Shown piece by piece: positions 42,076-50,570 of a stretch of 50,949 nucleotides of DNA. Position 1 is the first letter of the stretch, and each line of letters starts with the position of its first letter. The translations under genes were made by a program, and so were the position numbers. The notes below the pieces were generated by a model. That model made no database searches, was not told the DNA's origin, and saw only the letters and a list, made by a program, of their open reading frames with translations. The DNA comes from CAZJOD01 sp964547525. Lineage in GTDB: Bacteria > Bacillota > Clostridia > JAAYHZ01. The DNA is taken from positions 1 through 50,949 of the forward strand of contig CAZJOD010000005.1 of the NCBI GenBank assembly GCA_964547525.1, given 5' to 3'.

Positions 42076-43177
42076 TTAAATGTTTTCCGAAAGATACGCA
42101 TTGATGAATCCGTCCAAATCTCCATCCATAACAGCCTGCACATCACCGTCTTCATACCCTGTACGATGATCTTTTACCAATGTATACGGGCAAAAAACGT
42201 ATGATCTGATTTGACTGCCCCAAGTAATTTCGAGTTGGACACCTTTCAAATCTTCAATTCTTTCTTTGTTTTCCTGTCTTTTTAGCTCAATTAATCGAGA
42301 CATCAACATCCTCATAGCGGTATCTTTGTTCTGGAATTGTGACCTTTCTGTCTGACACGATACTACAATACCGGTAGGTATATGAGTAATTCTTACCGCT
42401 GAATCGGTTTTATTTATATGTTGTCCACCTGCCCCCGATGATCTGTAAGTATCTACTCTTAAATCGTCCGGATTTATATTTACATTAATACTATCATCAA
42501 TTTCAGGCATAACGTCCAATGAGGCAAACGAAGTATGTCTTCGACCCGAAGAGTCGAAAGGAGAGATTCTCACCAATCTGTGCACACCTTTTTCCGCTCT
42601 TAAGAATCCGTAAGCATAATCCCCTTGCACAAAGAATGAAACTTTTTTTATACCCGCAACATCTCCCGGTAAAATATCAACAATTTTTACGGTAAATCCT
42701 TTACGTTCACACCATCTCATATACATTCTCAAAAGCATTTCATTCCAATCCATTGCTTCGGTTCCACCGGATCCCGCATGTAAAGTAAGTATGGCATTAT
42801 TTAAATCATATTCACCTTTTAATAATATTTCCAGCCTAAACTCTTCCAACTCGCTTTTTAAGCTTGATATACCTTCCTTTATTTCATTGATCAAAGAGGA
42901 ATCGTTTTCTTCATTTCCTAATTGATTTAATACTTCAAGATCATCCAAGCGACTTTTTACTTTATCATACTTATTAAGCTGAGTTTGAATTCTTTTAATC
43001 TTTTGAAGTACATCCTTCGATTTCGCAAAATCGTCATAAAAACCGGGTTCGGTACTTTTATTATTCAACTCTTCCAACTGATTTTTTAAATCAGGGATGT
43101 CAAAGTGAATCACCGATTTCTTCTATGGTATAATACATTTGATCAATTACCAATTTAAATTGCTCAAATTCTAACAT
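42076..43177 (-). CDS. prfB: Peptide chain release factor 2, with programmed +1 frameshift
   Basis: RF2 releases finished proteins at UGA and UAA codons. Marks are GSGGTEAMDWNEMLLRMYMRW, the SPF tripeptide in VRISPFDSSGRRHTSFAS and the catalytic GGQ in SSGAGGQHINKTDS. The reading frame downstream starts without a proper N-terminus; the true start is ATG 43177 (MLEFEQFKLVIDQM). That frame hits UGA at 43102-43100 within CTT-TGA-C, the universal RF2 shift site, preceded by a weak GGTGAT stimulator. Shifting +1 continues LDIPDLKNQ. The product would be 366 residues. The gene lies 22 bp after an aminotransferase gene. Confidence 0.95.
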
Positions 43178-43199
43178 TTAATACTCATCCCTTTCATCT

Positions 43200-44351
43200 T
43201 TAAATTCTTTTTTTTAAAAATCTGTCCATTCGTTCCAAAGCTTCTAAAATATTATCAATGGAACTGGCGTAAGTAGCTCTTACAAAACCTTCTCCGCACG
43301 TCCCGAAAGCACTTCCGGGAACTACTAAAACATGCTCTTCTCTTAATAACTTTTCACAAAATTCATCCGAAGCCATCCCGGTGTTTTTAACACTTGGAAA
43401 CGTATAAAATGCTCCTTCCGGTTCAAAACAATCCAAACCTATCTCATTTAAACCGTTTACAAGTATTCTTCTTCTTTGATTATACCGCTCGACCATATAT
43501 TGTACATCATCCGCACAACTTTTCAGAGCTTCGGTGGCCGCATACTGAGATATTGACGGAGCACACATTATAGCATATTGATGGATCTTATTCATTGCTG
43601 AAATTAATTCTTCATTTCCACAAGCGTATCCCAATCTCCAACCGGTCATAGCATATGACTTAGAAAAACCGTTTATAACCAGAGTCTTTTCATATATTTC
43701 ATCAAATGTCGCTATTGAAACATGCTCTCCGTTATATGTCAATTCGGAATATATTTCATCGGATATTATTACCAGATCTTTGTCTTTAAGAACATCTACA
43801 ATATCTTTCATTTCATCTTTGCGCATAACACTACCGGTAGGATTATTGGGAAATGGAAATATCACAACTTTAGTTTTATCGGTTATAGCACTTTCCAATT
43901 TCTTTGCGGATAATTTAAAACCGTTATCAGAGTCTAGATCCACAGTAATTACATCAGCACCTGTAAAAGTTGCACAGCCTTTATATGCCACAAATGAGGG
44001 TTCGGGGATTACAACCTCATCACCCGGACCGACAAGACAACGCAGCGCCAGGTCAATTGCTTCACTGGCACCTACTGTTACCAACACTTGATTTGACGGA
44101 GAGTAGTTCAAGCCGTATCGATTTTTCATATACCCGGCAATCTCTTGTCTTAAAGTTATAAAACCCATATTCGAAGAATAATGTGTATGTCCTTTATCCA
44201 TAGCTACATGTGCGGAGTCCATAATTTTAGTCGGTGTTACAAAATCCGGCTCACCTATGCTTAAAGAAATGACATCATCCATTTCATTTAACATATCAAA
44301 GTATTTTCGTATACCGGAAACAGGTACTTTACTAATATTGGGTTTGATCAT
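43200..44351 (-). CDS. Class I/II aminotransferase (aspartate/aromatic type)
   Basis: This 383-residue PLP enzyme has the class I aminotransferase features: VISLSIGEPDFVTP, VTVGASEAIDLALRC, FPNNPTGSVMRKDEM, DEIYSELTY and the PLP-binding lysine in NGFSKSYAMTGWRLGYACG, plus VLVVPGSAFGTCGEGFVRATYAS. It resembles the PatA/AlaT-type group of Firmicutes, which transaminate several amino acids. The amino acid is not predictable. The ATG overlaps the lrp stop by 4 bp (ATGA), so the regulator likely controls it. prfB follows 22 bp downstream in the same transcription unit. Confidence 0.93.
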   Translation of the reverse strand: MIKPNISKVPVSGIRKYFDMLNEMDDVISLSIGEPDFVTPTKIMDSAHVAMDKGHTHYSSNMGFITLRQEIAGYMKNRYGLNYSPSNQVLVTVGASEAIDLALRCLVGPGDEVVIPEPSFVAYKGCATFTGADVITVDLDSDNGFKLSAKKLESAITDKTKVVIFPFPNNPTGSVMRKDEMKDIVDVLKDKDLVIISDEIYSELTYNGEHVSIATFDEIYEKTLVINGFSKSYAMTGWRLGYACGNEELISAMNKIHQYAIMCAPSISQYAATEALKSCADDVQYMVERYNQRRRILVNGLNEIGLDCFEPEGAFYTFPSVKNTGMASDEFCEKLLREEHVLVVPGSAFGTCGEGFVRATYASSIDNILEALERMDRFLKKRI

Positions 44352-44833
44352 AATATGATTGCCTCCCTGTCATCCTCCGGCTTTTCTATGAAGTGAACAC
44401 CCACATCTTTGTATTTTTTAAGTACAAAATGGGTAGCGGTACTTAGCACACCATCTATTATTGCTAATTTTTCCGCTACAAAAAGAGCAATATCTTTAAA
44501 ATCCTTTCCTTCGATCATAACCGATAAATCATATCCTCCGGACATAAGATAGCATGCGGTTACTTGTTCATATGAAGAAATTTTGTCGGCTACCGAATCA
44601 AAGCCTATACCTTTTTGAGGGTGTACTCTAACTTCAATCAACGCGGTAACCAATTGTCTTTCGGTTTTTTCCCAATCTATAACCGCTTTGTAACCTAAAA
44701 TAATACCATCGTTTTTCATCAGGTTGATTTCAGACCTGACTGTATTCTCATCAACACCTAACAATACCGCTATTTGTGTTATTGTAAGATTTCCGTTATT
44801 CTCGATTATTTTTAATATTTTTTCCTTCATCAC
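44348..44833 (-). CDS. Lrp/AsnC family transcriptional regulator
   Basis: This 161-residue regulator has an N-terminal winged helix-turn-helix (LTITQIAVLLGVDENTVRSEINLMKNDGII) and a C-terminal RAM domain for amino-acid sensing (TALIEVRVHPQKGIGFDSVADKI, ACYLMSGGYDLSVMIEGKD). Lrp-type proteins form dimers and octamers and answer to amino acids. The start is a GTG at 44833, 8 nt after AAAGGAG, with an alternative ATG one codon later. The TGAAATC promoter motif lies just upstream and may contain its own site. It is coupled to the downstream aminotransferase gene. Confidence 0.93.
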   Translation of the reverse strand: MMKEKILKIIENNGNLTITQIAVLLGVDENTVRSEINLMKNDGIILGYKAVIDWEKTERQLVTALIEVRVHPQKGIGFDSVADKISSYEQVTACYLMSGGYDLSVMIEGKDFKDIALFVAEKLAIIDGVLSTATHFVLKKYKDVGVHFIEKPEDDREAIIL

Positions 44834-44863
44834 AATATCGTCTCCTTTATACTGTCAAATACA

Positions 44864-44890
44864 TTTATATCATGATTTCATTGCAATAAA
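44864..44890 (-). promoter_or_regulatory. Promoter-like TGAAATC motif, copy 3 (lrp)
   Basis: TTATTGCAATGAAATCATGA leads into TATAAA (44869-44864) on the minus strand, 30 bp before the lrp start. The motif continues into the assembly gap and appears again intact after it. Confidence 0.6.
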
Positions 44891-44894
44891 ATAA

Positions 44895-44994
44895 NNNNNN
44901 NNNNNNNNNNNNNNNNNNNNNNNNNNNNNNNNNNNNNNNNNNNNNNNNNNNNNNNNNNNNNNNNNNNNNNNNNNNNNNNNNNNNNNNNNNNNNN
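44895..44994. other. Assembly gap (100 N) between identical 55-bp ends
   Basis: The 55 bases before the gap (44840-44894) are identical to the 55 bases after it (44995-45049). The contigs probably overlap and the gap may not exist. Gene-free stretch 44834-45317 otherwise holds the lrp promoter and the divIVA terminator. Confidence 0.9.
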
Positions 44995-45090
44995 GTCTCC
45001 TTTATACTGTCAAATACATTTATATCATGATTTCATTGCAATAAAATAATATCATAAATATAAATATTCGCAAAAAAACAGTTTTACCCT

Positions 45091-45126
45091 GTTTAAAAAT
45101 AAAGCAAAAACCACGTGGCTTTTGCT
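45091..45126 (-). terminator. Intrinsic terminator downstream of divIVA
   Basis: AGCAAAAGCC-ACGT-GGTTTTTGCT (45126-45103) on the minus strand forms a stem with one G-U pair, followed by TTATTTTTAAA. Confidence 0.75.
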
Positions 45127-45317
45127 CTACCCCCATACTTGCTATTAAAACTCTTAACTAACATAAATTAACCTATACCGTTATTATTTATCCGTATTTT
45201 ATTACGATATAATCATATAATATACTCATTATAATTATAAAAGACATTGGTCTTTATGTAGGTTAATAATCTAATTAGAATTTGAATACCAATACCAAAT
45301 TACTTTATTGCGAATAA

Positions 45318-45761
45318 TTATGATTCGTCAAACTTTCTTTCTATATTTGATATTGTACTTTCAAAGTTTTTTAACATAGTAACAACTTGATTTTTTAAAT
45401 CCTTCACATTTTTCCTCATGTCTACAAGGCGTTCTCTTTCTTTTTCAATTGTGCTTTCCAAATTTCTCTTTTCTTCTTCGGCACGATTATGTACGTTCTT
45501 TATTATCTCCTCGGCTTTTTCTTCAGCTTTTAAAATTGCATTTGCTATCTTTTGCTTTTCTGTATTTAAATTGCCGGTTTCTTTTTTGAAAGCTTCGTAC
45601 TTCGCTTCCAAATCTCTTAGACGATTGTTAAGCTCGATAATAACATTATCCTTCTCATACAATTTATTTTCAAATTCAACAGTTAAATCTTCAATATACT
45701 TTTTAACCTGATTTTTACTATAACCGTACAAAGAACCTGTAAATACTTTTTGTTCCGTCAC
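45318..45761 (-). CDS. divIVA: DivIVA-domain protein
   Basis: This is a short DivIVA-like protein, which binds curved membrane and recruits division or cell-pole partners. The sequence has a short N-terminal DivIVA-like segment (GSLYGYSKNQVKKYIEDL) followed by a long, highly charged coiled coil (residues 35 to the end, for example KAEEKAEEIIKNVHNRAEE). I choose GTG 45761, 5 nt after GAGGTGG, rather than GTG 45770; the product is 147 residues. The match to typical DivIVA N-termini is partial, so a related GpsB- or SepF-linked protein is possible. It follows trxA on the same strand. Confidence 0.75.
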   Translation of the reverse strand: MTEQKVFTGSLYGYSKNQVKKYIEDLTVEFENKLYEKDNVIIELNNRLRDLEAKYEAFKKETGNLNTEKQKIANAILKAEEKAEEIIKNVHNRAEEEKRNLESTIEKERERLVDMRKNVKDLKNQVVTMLKNFESTISNIERKFDES

Positions 45762-45822
45762 AATCTCCACCTCGCGATCCGGTTTTTATATGTTATTTTT
45801 ATAAACAACCCAAAATTTAAAA

Positions 45823-46152
45823 TTACAAATATGCGTCTAATAACTTGATTAGTGCCGCTTTTGGTCTGCTTCCAACCATTTTTTCCACCGGCTTACCATC
45901 TTTAAAAACTATTAAAGTAGGAATAGACATAACATTTAATTTTGTGGCGACATCCGATGCTTTATCAACGTCAACTTTACAAACTTTAACCTTGCCTGCA
46001 TATTCTTCGGCCAATTCATCTATCAAAGGAGCAATCGCTCTACAAGGTCCACACCATGGCGCCCATAAATCTACAAGCACAGGCAATTCCGATTCAATTA
46101 CCACCGAATTAAAATTGTCACCGGTTACTTCTATAATATTTTTATTTGCCAT
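45823..46152 (-). CDS. trxA: Thioredoxin
   Basis: Thioredoxin reduces protein disulfides in the cytoplasm through a WCGPC dithiol, here in LVDLWAPWCGPCRAIAPL at about residues 33-37. The conserved cis-proline segment is VMSIPTLIVFKDGKPV, and Lys/Asp residues are in the usual places. The 109-residue length is normal. The ATG follows GAGGT. The TGAAATC promoter motif lies about 92 bp upstream, so it begins a transcription unit that probably includes divIVA. Confidence 0.97.
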   Translation of the reverse strand: MANKNIIEVTGDNFNSVVIESELPVLVDLWAPWCGPCRAIAPLIDELAEEYAGKVKVCKVDVDKASDVATKLNVMSIPTLIVFKDGKPVEKMVGSRPKAALIKLLDAYL

Positions 46153-46243
46153 ATTCTTACCTCATGTTTTTTTACAATTATATCATATAGACATTTTTTA
46201 TGCAAATGAACATAGAAATTCATACCAAATAATGAAATAAAAT

Positions 46244-46277
46244 ATTATAAGATTTCACTTCAAAAACTCATAAACTG
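46244..46277 (-). promoter_or_regulatory. Promoter-like TGAAATC motif, copy 4 (trxA)
   Basis: AGTTTATGAGTTTTTGAAG leads into TGAAATCT and TATAAT (46249-46244) on the minus strand. It shares nearly all positions with the 19704 copy. Confidence 0.6.
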
Positions 46278-46302
46278 CAGTAGAAACTTATAATTATAAA
46301 TA

Positions 46303-46331
46303 TTAAAAAACGCCGTTAGGCGCTTTTTTTC
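46303..46331 (-). terminator. Intrinsic terminator of secG
   Basis: GCGCC-TAAC-GGCG with A-run before and TTTTTT after on the minus strand (46324-46305); it also works as a stem on the plus strand, so it may be bidirectional. Confidence 0.8.
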
Positions 46332-46393
46332 CGGCAGGTTATCTCCCATACCTTATCTAAATATGATTCAATCAAAAGATTCTAAAAACAAAT

Positions 46394-46636
46394 TTATTTT
46401 AAAAACAAATATAATATAATTGACGTAACCAGAAAAGCTATTGCAACGAATTTAGTATATCTTTCAAGCATAGCATCTATAGTACGACCTTTGTTTTTAC
46501 CGAAAAATGTTTCGGCTCCACCGGATATAGAACCGGATAAACCTGCGCTTTTACCTGATTGCAACAATACTATGGCAATCAAGGATAAACAAAAAATTAC
46601 ATGCACAATAGTTAAAAGTATTTCTACAGCTCTCAA
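46394..46636 (-). CDS. secG: Preprotein translocase subunit SecG
   Basis: SecG is a small two-helix partner of SecYEG. The 80 residues show helix one (VEILLTIVHVIFCLSLIAIVLLQ), the conserved cytoplasmic loop SGKSAGLSGSISGGAETFFGKNKG and helix two (YTKFVAIAFLVTSIILYLFL). The start codon is TTG at 46636, supported by AGGTGG 7 nt upstream. It is followed by a terminator, and a small stem (CGGTAATAACCG) lies in the leader. It lies between trxA and an accessory cluster. Confidence 0.95.
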   Translation of the reverse strand: MRAVEILLTIVHVIFCLSLIAIVLLQSGKSAGLSGSISGGAETFFGKNKGRTIDAMLERYTKFVAIAFLVTSIILYLFLK

Positions 46637-46791
46637 GTCAACACCACCTAATCATAATACGGTTATTACCGCAACGCTAATTTTAACATACACTCTCCGA
46701 TAATACAATAGGAAAAAAATAAAATTTTCTATTCATCGTTCCGGGGTTTCGTTCCATATCACCCAAGTCAATATTTAACTCATTGATTCTA

Positions 46792-47862
46792 TTACCTGTA
46801 TACCGGAACATCCTTCCACACATTACCTTCCATTGCCGCTTCATGAGCAATAATACCGGGTACCGTCATTTCAAGAGATTTGACAACATCAATGGTCGGA
46901 TTTTTGTCAAATTCTACGGCATCTAAAAAGTCGTTAACCAGATAGTATTCCGAAGAACCGTGTCCACCCGCCAATGTTTCTTTAGGTGCATCAAAGTCTC
47001 TAGGACTACATACAATATTAACACCATTGGAATCTTCCCCTTCGAAATAACGCCTACCGATATTTTCATAATTTTCTCTTCCACTTTCTAAAAAACCGGT
47101 TTTACCATATATACCATAAGTACATAAAGGTGGTTTTCTACACGCGACAGAACTTCTGAGCACTTTCACACAGGCACCTTTTGCAGTTTCAAATAGAGCT
47201 ACTTGAATATCTATAGCTCCGGGTCCTACATCACGAATCAATGTTTTATTTTTACCTGAACAAGTGGCTTTTATAACGTAATCGTCCATTAAATAAAGAA
47301 GGGGTCCCAAGCTGTGGGAACAATAATGAATGGGTGGTCGCTGGGCTCTCCAATTAGGACTGTCCGTAGCCGGATCAATAACAAGGTTTCTTATTTCGTG
47401 AACATAATCGGCTTCGGCATAATAAATCGGTCCCAGTTTGCCGGCGTCCACATATTTTTTCCACTGTTGACAAAAGTGCATATAAATACAGTTTTCGGCC
47501 ATCATATACTTATATTTTGATCTTTTGACAACGTTAAATATATTCTCGCAGCCTTCTATTGTATCGGCAGCCGTTACCTCGCTCAGTACGTGCTTTCCGT
47601 TTTCTAAAGCCGCTACAGTCTCTTCGGCATGAAACGGTATAGGAGTTCCCAAAACAACGATATCAAAGTCTGAATTAATGAAATCGTTATAATTTGTAAA
47701 TAACGCCTTATCACTTAAATGATATTGTCTCGCTATTTCCACTAAAGGTTCCTGCTTTATATCACAAACCGCGGTTATTTCTGTTCTCGGATTCTTACTA
47801 AATACATTTAAATAAGAAGACCCTCTGCGAACACCAACCAGTCCAACTTTATATTTTCTCAT
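46792..47862 (-). CDS. Gfo/Idh/MocA family oxidoreductase with EVTA motif
   Basis: This dehydrogenase (about 356 residues from 47862) opens with MRKYKVGLVGVRRGSSYLNVF and DIVVLGTPIPFHAEETVAALEN. The canonical EKP is replaced by HVLSEVTAAD, so the usual catalytic lysine is missing. The C-terminal region HYCSHSLGPLLYLMDDYV contains the His group of the active site. I choose ATG 47862, 8 nt after GGGGAG; earlier in-frame ATGs lack usable spacing. It lies downstream of the DegT aminotransferase gene, so the pair may oxidise and aminate a sugar. A role without the lysine would be unusual. Confidence 0.85.
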   Translation of the reverse strand: MRKYKVGLVGVRRGSSYLNVFSKNPRTEITAVCDIKQEPLVEIARQYHLSDKALFTNYNDFINSDFDIVVLGTPIPFHAEETVAALENGKHVLSEVTAADTIEGCENIFNVVKRSKYKYMMAENCIYMHFCQQWKKYVDAGKLGPIYYAEADYVHEIRNLVIDPATDSPNWRAQRPPIHYCSHSLGPLLYLMDDYVIKATCSGKNKTLIRDVGPGAIDIQVALFETAKGACVKVLRSSVACRKPPLCTYGIYGKTGFLESGRENYENIGRRYFEGEDSNGVNIVCSPRDFDAPKETLAGGHGSSEYYLVNDFLDAVEFDKNPTIDVVKSLEMTVPGIIAHEAAMEGNVWKDVPVYR

Positions 47863-48032
47863 ATTCATCACTCCCCGGTATTTCGTTAAGCTCAATTTAT
47901 GAACCAAAACTACCATTTTTTATTTAATAAAACAGGGCGATATGATTTATCAATCTTTACAAGATTTTTAATATATATACCGCCCCTGAATTTTATTCAT
48001 TGTGTAATCCAAGTATCATTATGAATATCAGG

Positions 48033-49292
48033 TTATCGTCCAACTTTCTTAGCTGTGTTTTTTATTCCCTCAATAATCATATCCATATCGTTTTTAGTTA
48101 ATCTCGGGTGCATGGCAACATTAAATTCTCTATTATAGAAGAATTTTTCCGCAATAGGACATAAGTCTTGAGCATAACCCATTTTCTTTAATCCTGAAAA
48201 ATGATATGTCGGTTGATAATGTAATATACCCTGTACACCTTCCTCACGATATAAAACTCTCATGAAATCATCTCTAGATGCACCTAATACCTCTTCTTCT
48301 ATACATACGGTATATAAGTGGTAAACATGCTTATTATTATACGGTGCTTCGTATACGGGAGTTACACCTTTGATTCCACTTATCCCTGCGGTTATGTATC
48401 TTCCGTTATATGTTCTTATACTGTTTAGCATATCAATCTTCTCAAGCTGTACCCAACCTACCGCAGCTTGCGCTTCATTCATTCTATAATTATTTCCCCA
48501 TTTTCCGGCTACATCGTCAACATCAAAATGCGAAGGAATCCAATAATCTTTTTGGTCTTTCCAATGTACCAAATTCATACAGCGCAGCTTATCAATCCTG
48601 TCGGCCATCTCATCGGAGTTACATGTTATCATACCGCCTTCGCCTAGAGTTGTCATGTTTTTTAACGAATGGAAGCTAAAACATCCGAAGTCACCCATTG
48701 AACCGGCCTTCCTGCCTTTATATTCGGCACCTACGGCATGTGCACAGTCTTCCAATATATATAAATTATGTTTTTTTGCCAGGTCCAATATAGGATCCAT
48801 ATCAACACATTGTCCACCGTAATGGACAACAAAAATAGCTTTTGTTTTATCGGTAACTTTTTTTGCTACTTCAACAGGGTCTATATTAAAGGTGTCAGGG
48901 TCTATGTCCGCATATACCGGAGTAGCACCTTCTTTTAGAATAACCAAAGATGTTGCGATAAAAGTATTAGGTGTGACTATAACTTCATCACCGGGTTTTA
49001 AACCCATAGCTTGTGCACACACATGCATAGCTGTCGTACAATTCGATACCGCAAATGCATGTTTAGTACCTGTGTATGCGGCAAAATTTTTCTGAAATTT
49101 TTGTACCTGGGGTCCCATCGTCAAAGAGTCTTGTTTCATAGCCTCTAAGACCGCTTTTTCTTCCCTTTCATCGTATATTGTTCCATTAAAAGAATAGGGA
49201 ACTTTAAGAACAACATCCGCATCTACGGCATAACTACTGGTAATACCGCCTTCGGATTCTTTACCTACGTTTACTTTTTTCTCTTCACTCAT
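48033..49292 (-). CDS. DegT/DnrJ/EryC1/StrS aminotransferase
   Basis: This 419-residue PLP enzyme aminates nucleotide- or free keto-sugars. Features are FAVSNCTTAMHVCAQAMGLKPGDEVIVTPNTFIAT, the cofactor-binding EDCAHAVGAEYKGRK, and the lysine in FSFHSLKNMTTLGEGGMI. The C-terminal GNNYRMNEAQAAVGWVQLEKI and VHYQPTYHF-like block (ILHYQPTYHF) are also typical. The N-terminal 30 residues are a divergent extension. The ATG follows GGAGG. The next gene downstream is a Gfo/Idh/MocA dehydrogenase, a pairing used for making amino sugars. A ROK regulator lies upstream. Confidence 0.93.
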   Translation of the reverse strand: MSEEKKVNVGKESEGGITSSYAVDADVVLKVPYSFNGTIYDEREEKAVLEAMKQDSLTMGPQVQKFQKNFAAYTGTKHAFAVSNCTTAMHVCAQAMGLKPGDEVIVTPNTFIATSLVILKEGATPVYADIDPDTFNIDPVEVAKKVTDKTKAIFVVHYGGQCVDMDPILDLAKKHNLYILEDCAHAVGAEYKGRKAGSMGDFGCFSFHSLKNMTTLGEGGMITCNSDEMADRIDKLRCMNLVHWKDQKDYWIPSHFDVDDVAGKWGNNYRMNEAQAAVGWVQLEKIDMLNSIRTYNGRYITAGISGIKGVTPVYEAPYNNKHVYHLYTVCIEEEVLGASRDDFMRVLYREEGVQGILHYQPTYHFSGLKKMGYAQDLCPIAEKFFYNREFNVAMHPRLTKNDMDMIIEGIKNTAKKVGR

Positions 49293-49389
49293 AATATAAT
49301 ACCTCCGTATTTTAGTTTAAGAGATTAATTTATTCAATGCTTAAATTAATTATATTATATTATATATCCGATTACAACCGTTTCAATAA

Positions 49390-50541
49390 TCAAAATGAAA
49401 ATATTTTATCGGTTACATAAATACCTAACCCTTCCATTGATTGTATTACTCCCATATCGACCGTTTCAAGATGAAGATGCTCTGTAAAACAGCTGTGAAT
49501 GGATTCATAACACCTTTTTAAAGCCGATTGATATATAAAAGGGAATTTAAGTAAATCACCACCGTTTATGTAGATCATATCAGGATTAAAGAGATTTACG
49601 GTGTTAATCAGAGCCACCCCTAAATATTTCCCGATTTCATCTAAAACAGTCAATACATCTTTGTCTTTTGCTGCCGCCATTGATATGATCTTGTTATATT
49701 CATATTCAATTCCCTTTAAGTTTTTTATATCTTCGATTATTTTCGGTTTTGAGCAGTAAAGCTCTAAACACCCGGTATTACCGCAAAAACACTTTATTCC
49801 GTCCGGATTAACGCATGTATGTCCTATTTCACCGATAACGCCCCCGTTTACATTACCTTTATAAAAATTTACAATCCCCACTCCATCGGATAAATCCATA
49901 AATACGGTATTTTTAAAATCTTGCGAACCGGTTCCACTCATACAACACACAGCCTTGGTCAGTGAACTGTTAACTATATAAACCGGCAGCTCGAATACCT
50001 TTGACAAATCTTTTTGAGCGTTTCTGATGAGCCATTTGTGAGCGGCTGATATTATTAAATTACCCTTGTCCTGAACAATAGCCGAAATAGCAATTCCGAC
50101 TGCCACCGGTCTACCGGTTTGATCTTGATTTATCAATCCTTTGGATTCATTCACCAATATATCGTATATAGATTCCCATGTCATAAAGGGCAAAATATTG
50201 AATTGTTTATGGCGTATCAAATTACCGTAAGTGTCGGTTATACCTATTGTCAGGCTGTCGTACTCTATATTAACGCCCAATATATGCATACAATTCGGAT
50301 CATATTCCAACAATTGGGCTCTTCTGCCGATTTCACCGGTATCTATAGTGCCTTTTTTCTTTATAAAACCTTCATCTAACAAATATTTCACTATATTTGT
50401 TATGGAAGAGGAGCTCAGGCCGGTCTCTTTTATGATCTCCGGCCTGGATACTTCTTTATTTTTTCTAATATAATTTAACACCGTAAGCCGGTTTATTCGT
50501 TGCATTAATTGAACATTGCCGACACTTTCACCAAGACTCAT
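49390..50541 (-). CDS. ROK family transcriptional regulator
   Basis: This 383-residue protein has an N-terminal winged helix-turn-helix (LTVLNYIRKNKEVSRPEIIKETGLSSSSITNIVKYL) and a C-terminal sugar-kinase-like ROK domain with VGIVNFYKGNVNGGVIGEIGHTCV and the zinc-binding KCFCGNTGCLELY. NagC/XylR-type repressors bind a sugar or sugar phosphate and release DNA. The start at 50541 follows AGGAGAG at a long spacing of 12. It lies 29 bp after the TldD/PmbA gene and 97 bp before the DegT gene, whose cluster is its likely target. The inducer is not known. Confidence 0.93.
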   Translation of the reverse strand: MSLGESVGNVQLMQRINRLTVLNYIRKNKEVSRPEIIKETGLSSSSITNIVKYLLDEGFIKKKGTIDTGEIGRRAQLLEYDPNCMHILGVNIEYDSLTIGITDTYGNLIRHKQFNILPFMTWESIYDILVNESKGLINQDQTGRPVAVGIAISAIVQDKGNLIISAAHKWLIRNAQKDLSKVFELPVYIVNSSLTKAVCCMSGTGSQDFKNTVFMDLSDGVGIVNFYKGNVNGGVIGEIGHTCVNPDGIKCFCGNTGCLELYCSKPKIIEDIKNLKGIEYEYNKIISMAAAKDKDVLTVLDEIGKYLGVALINTVNLFNPDMIYINGGDLLKFPFIYQSALKRCYESIHSCFTEHLHLETVDMGVIQSMEGLGIYVTDKIFSF

Positions 50542-50570
50542 ATATTGCTTTCTCTCCTGTAATATTTGTA

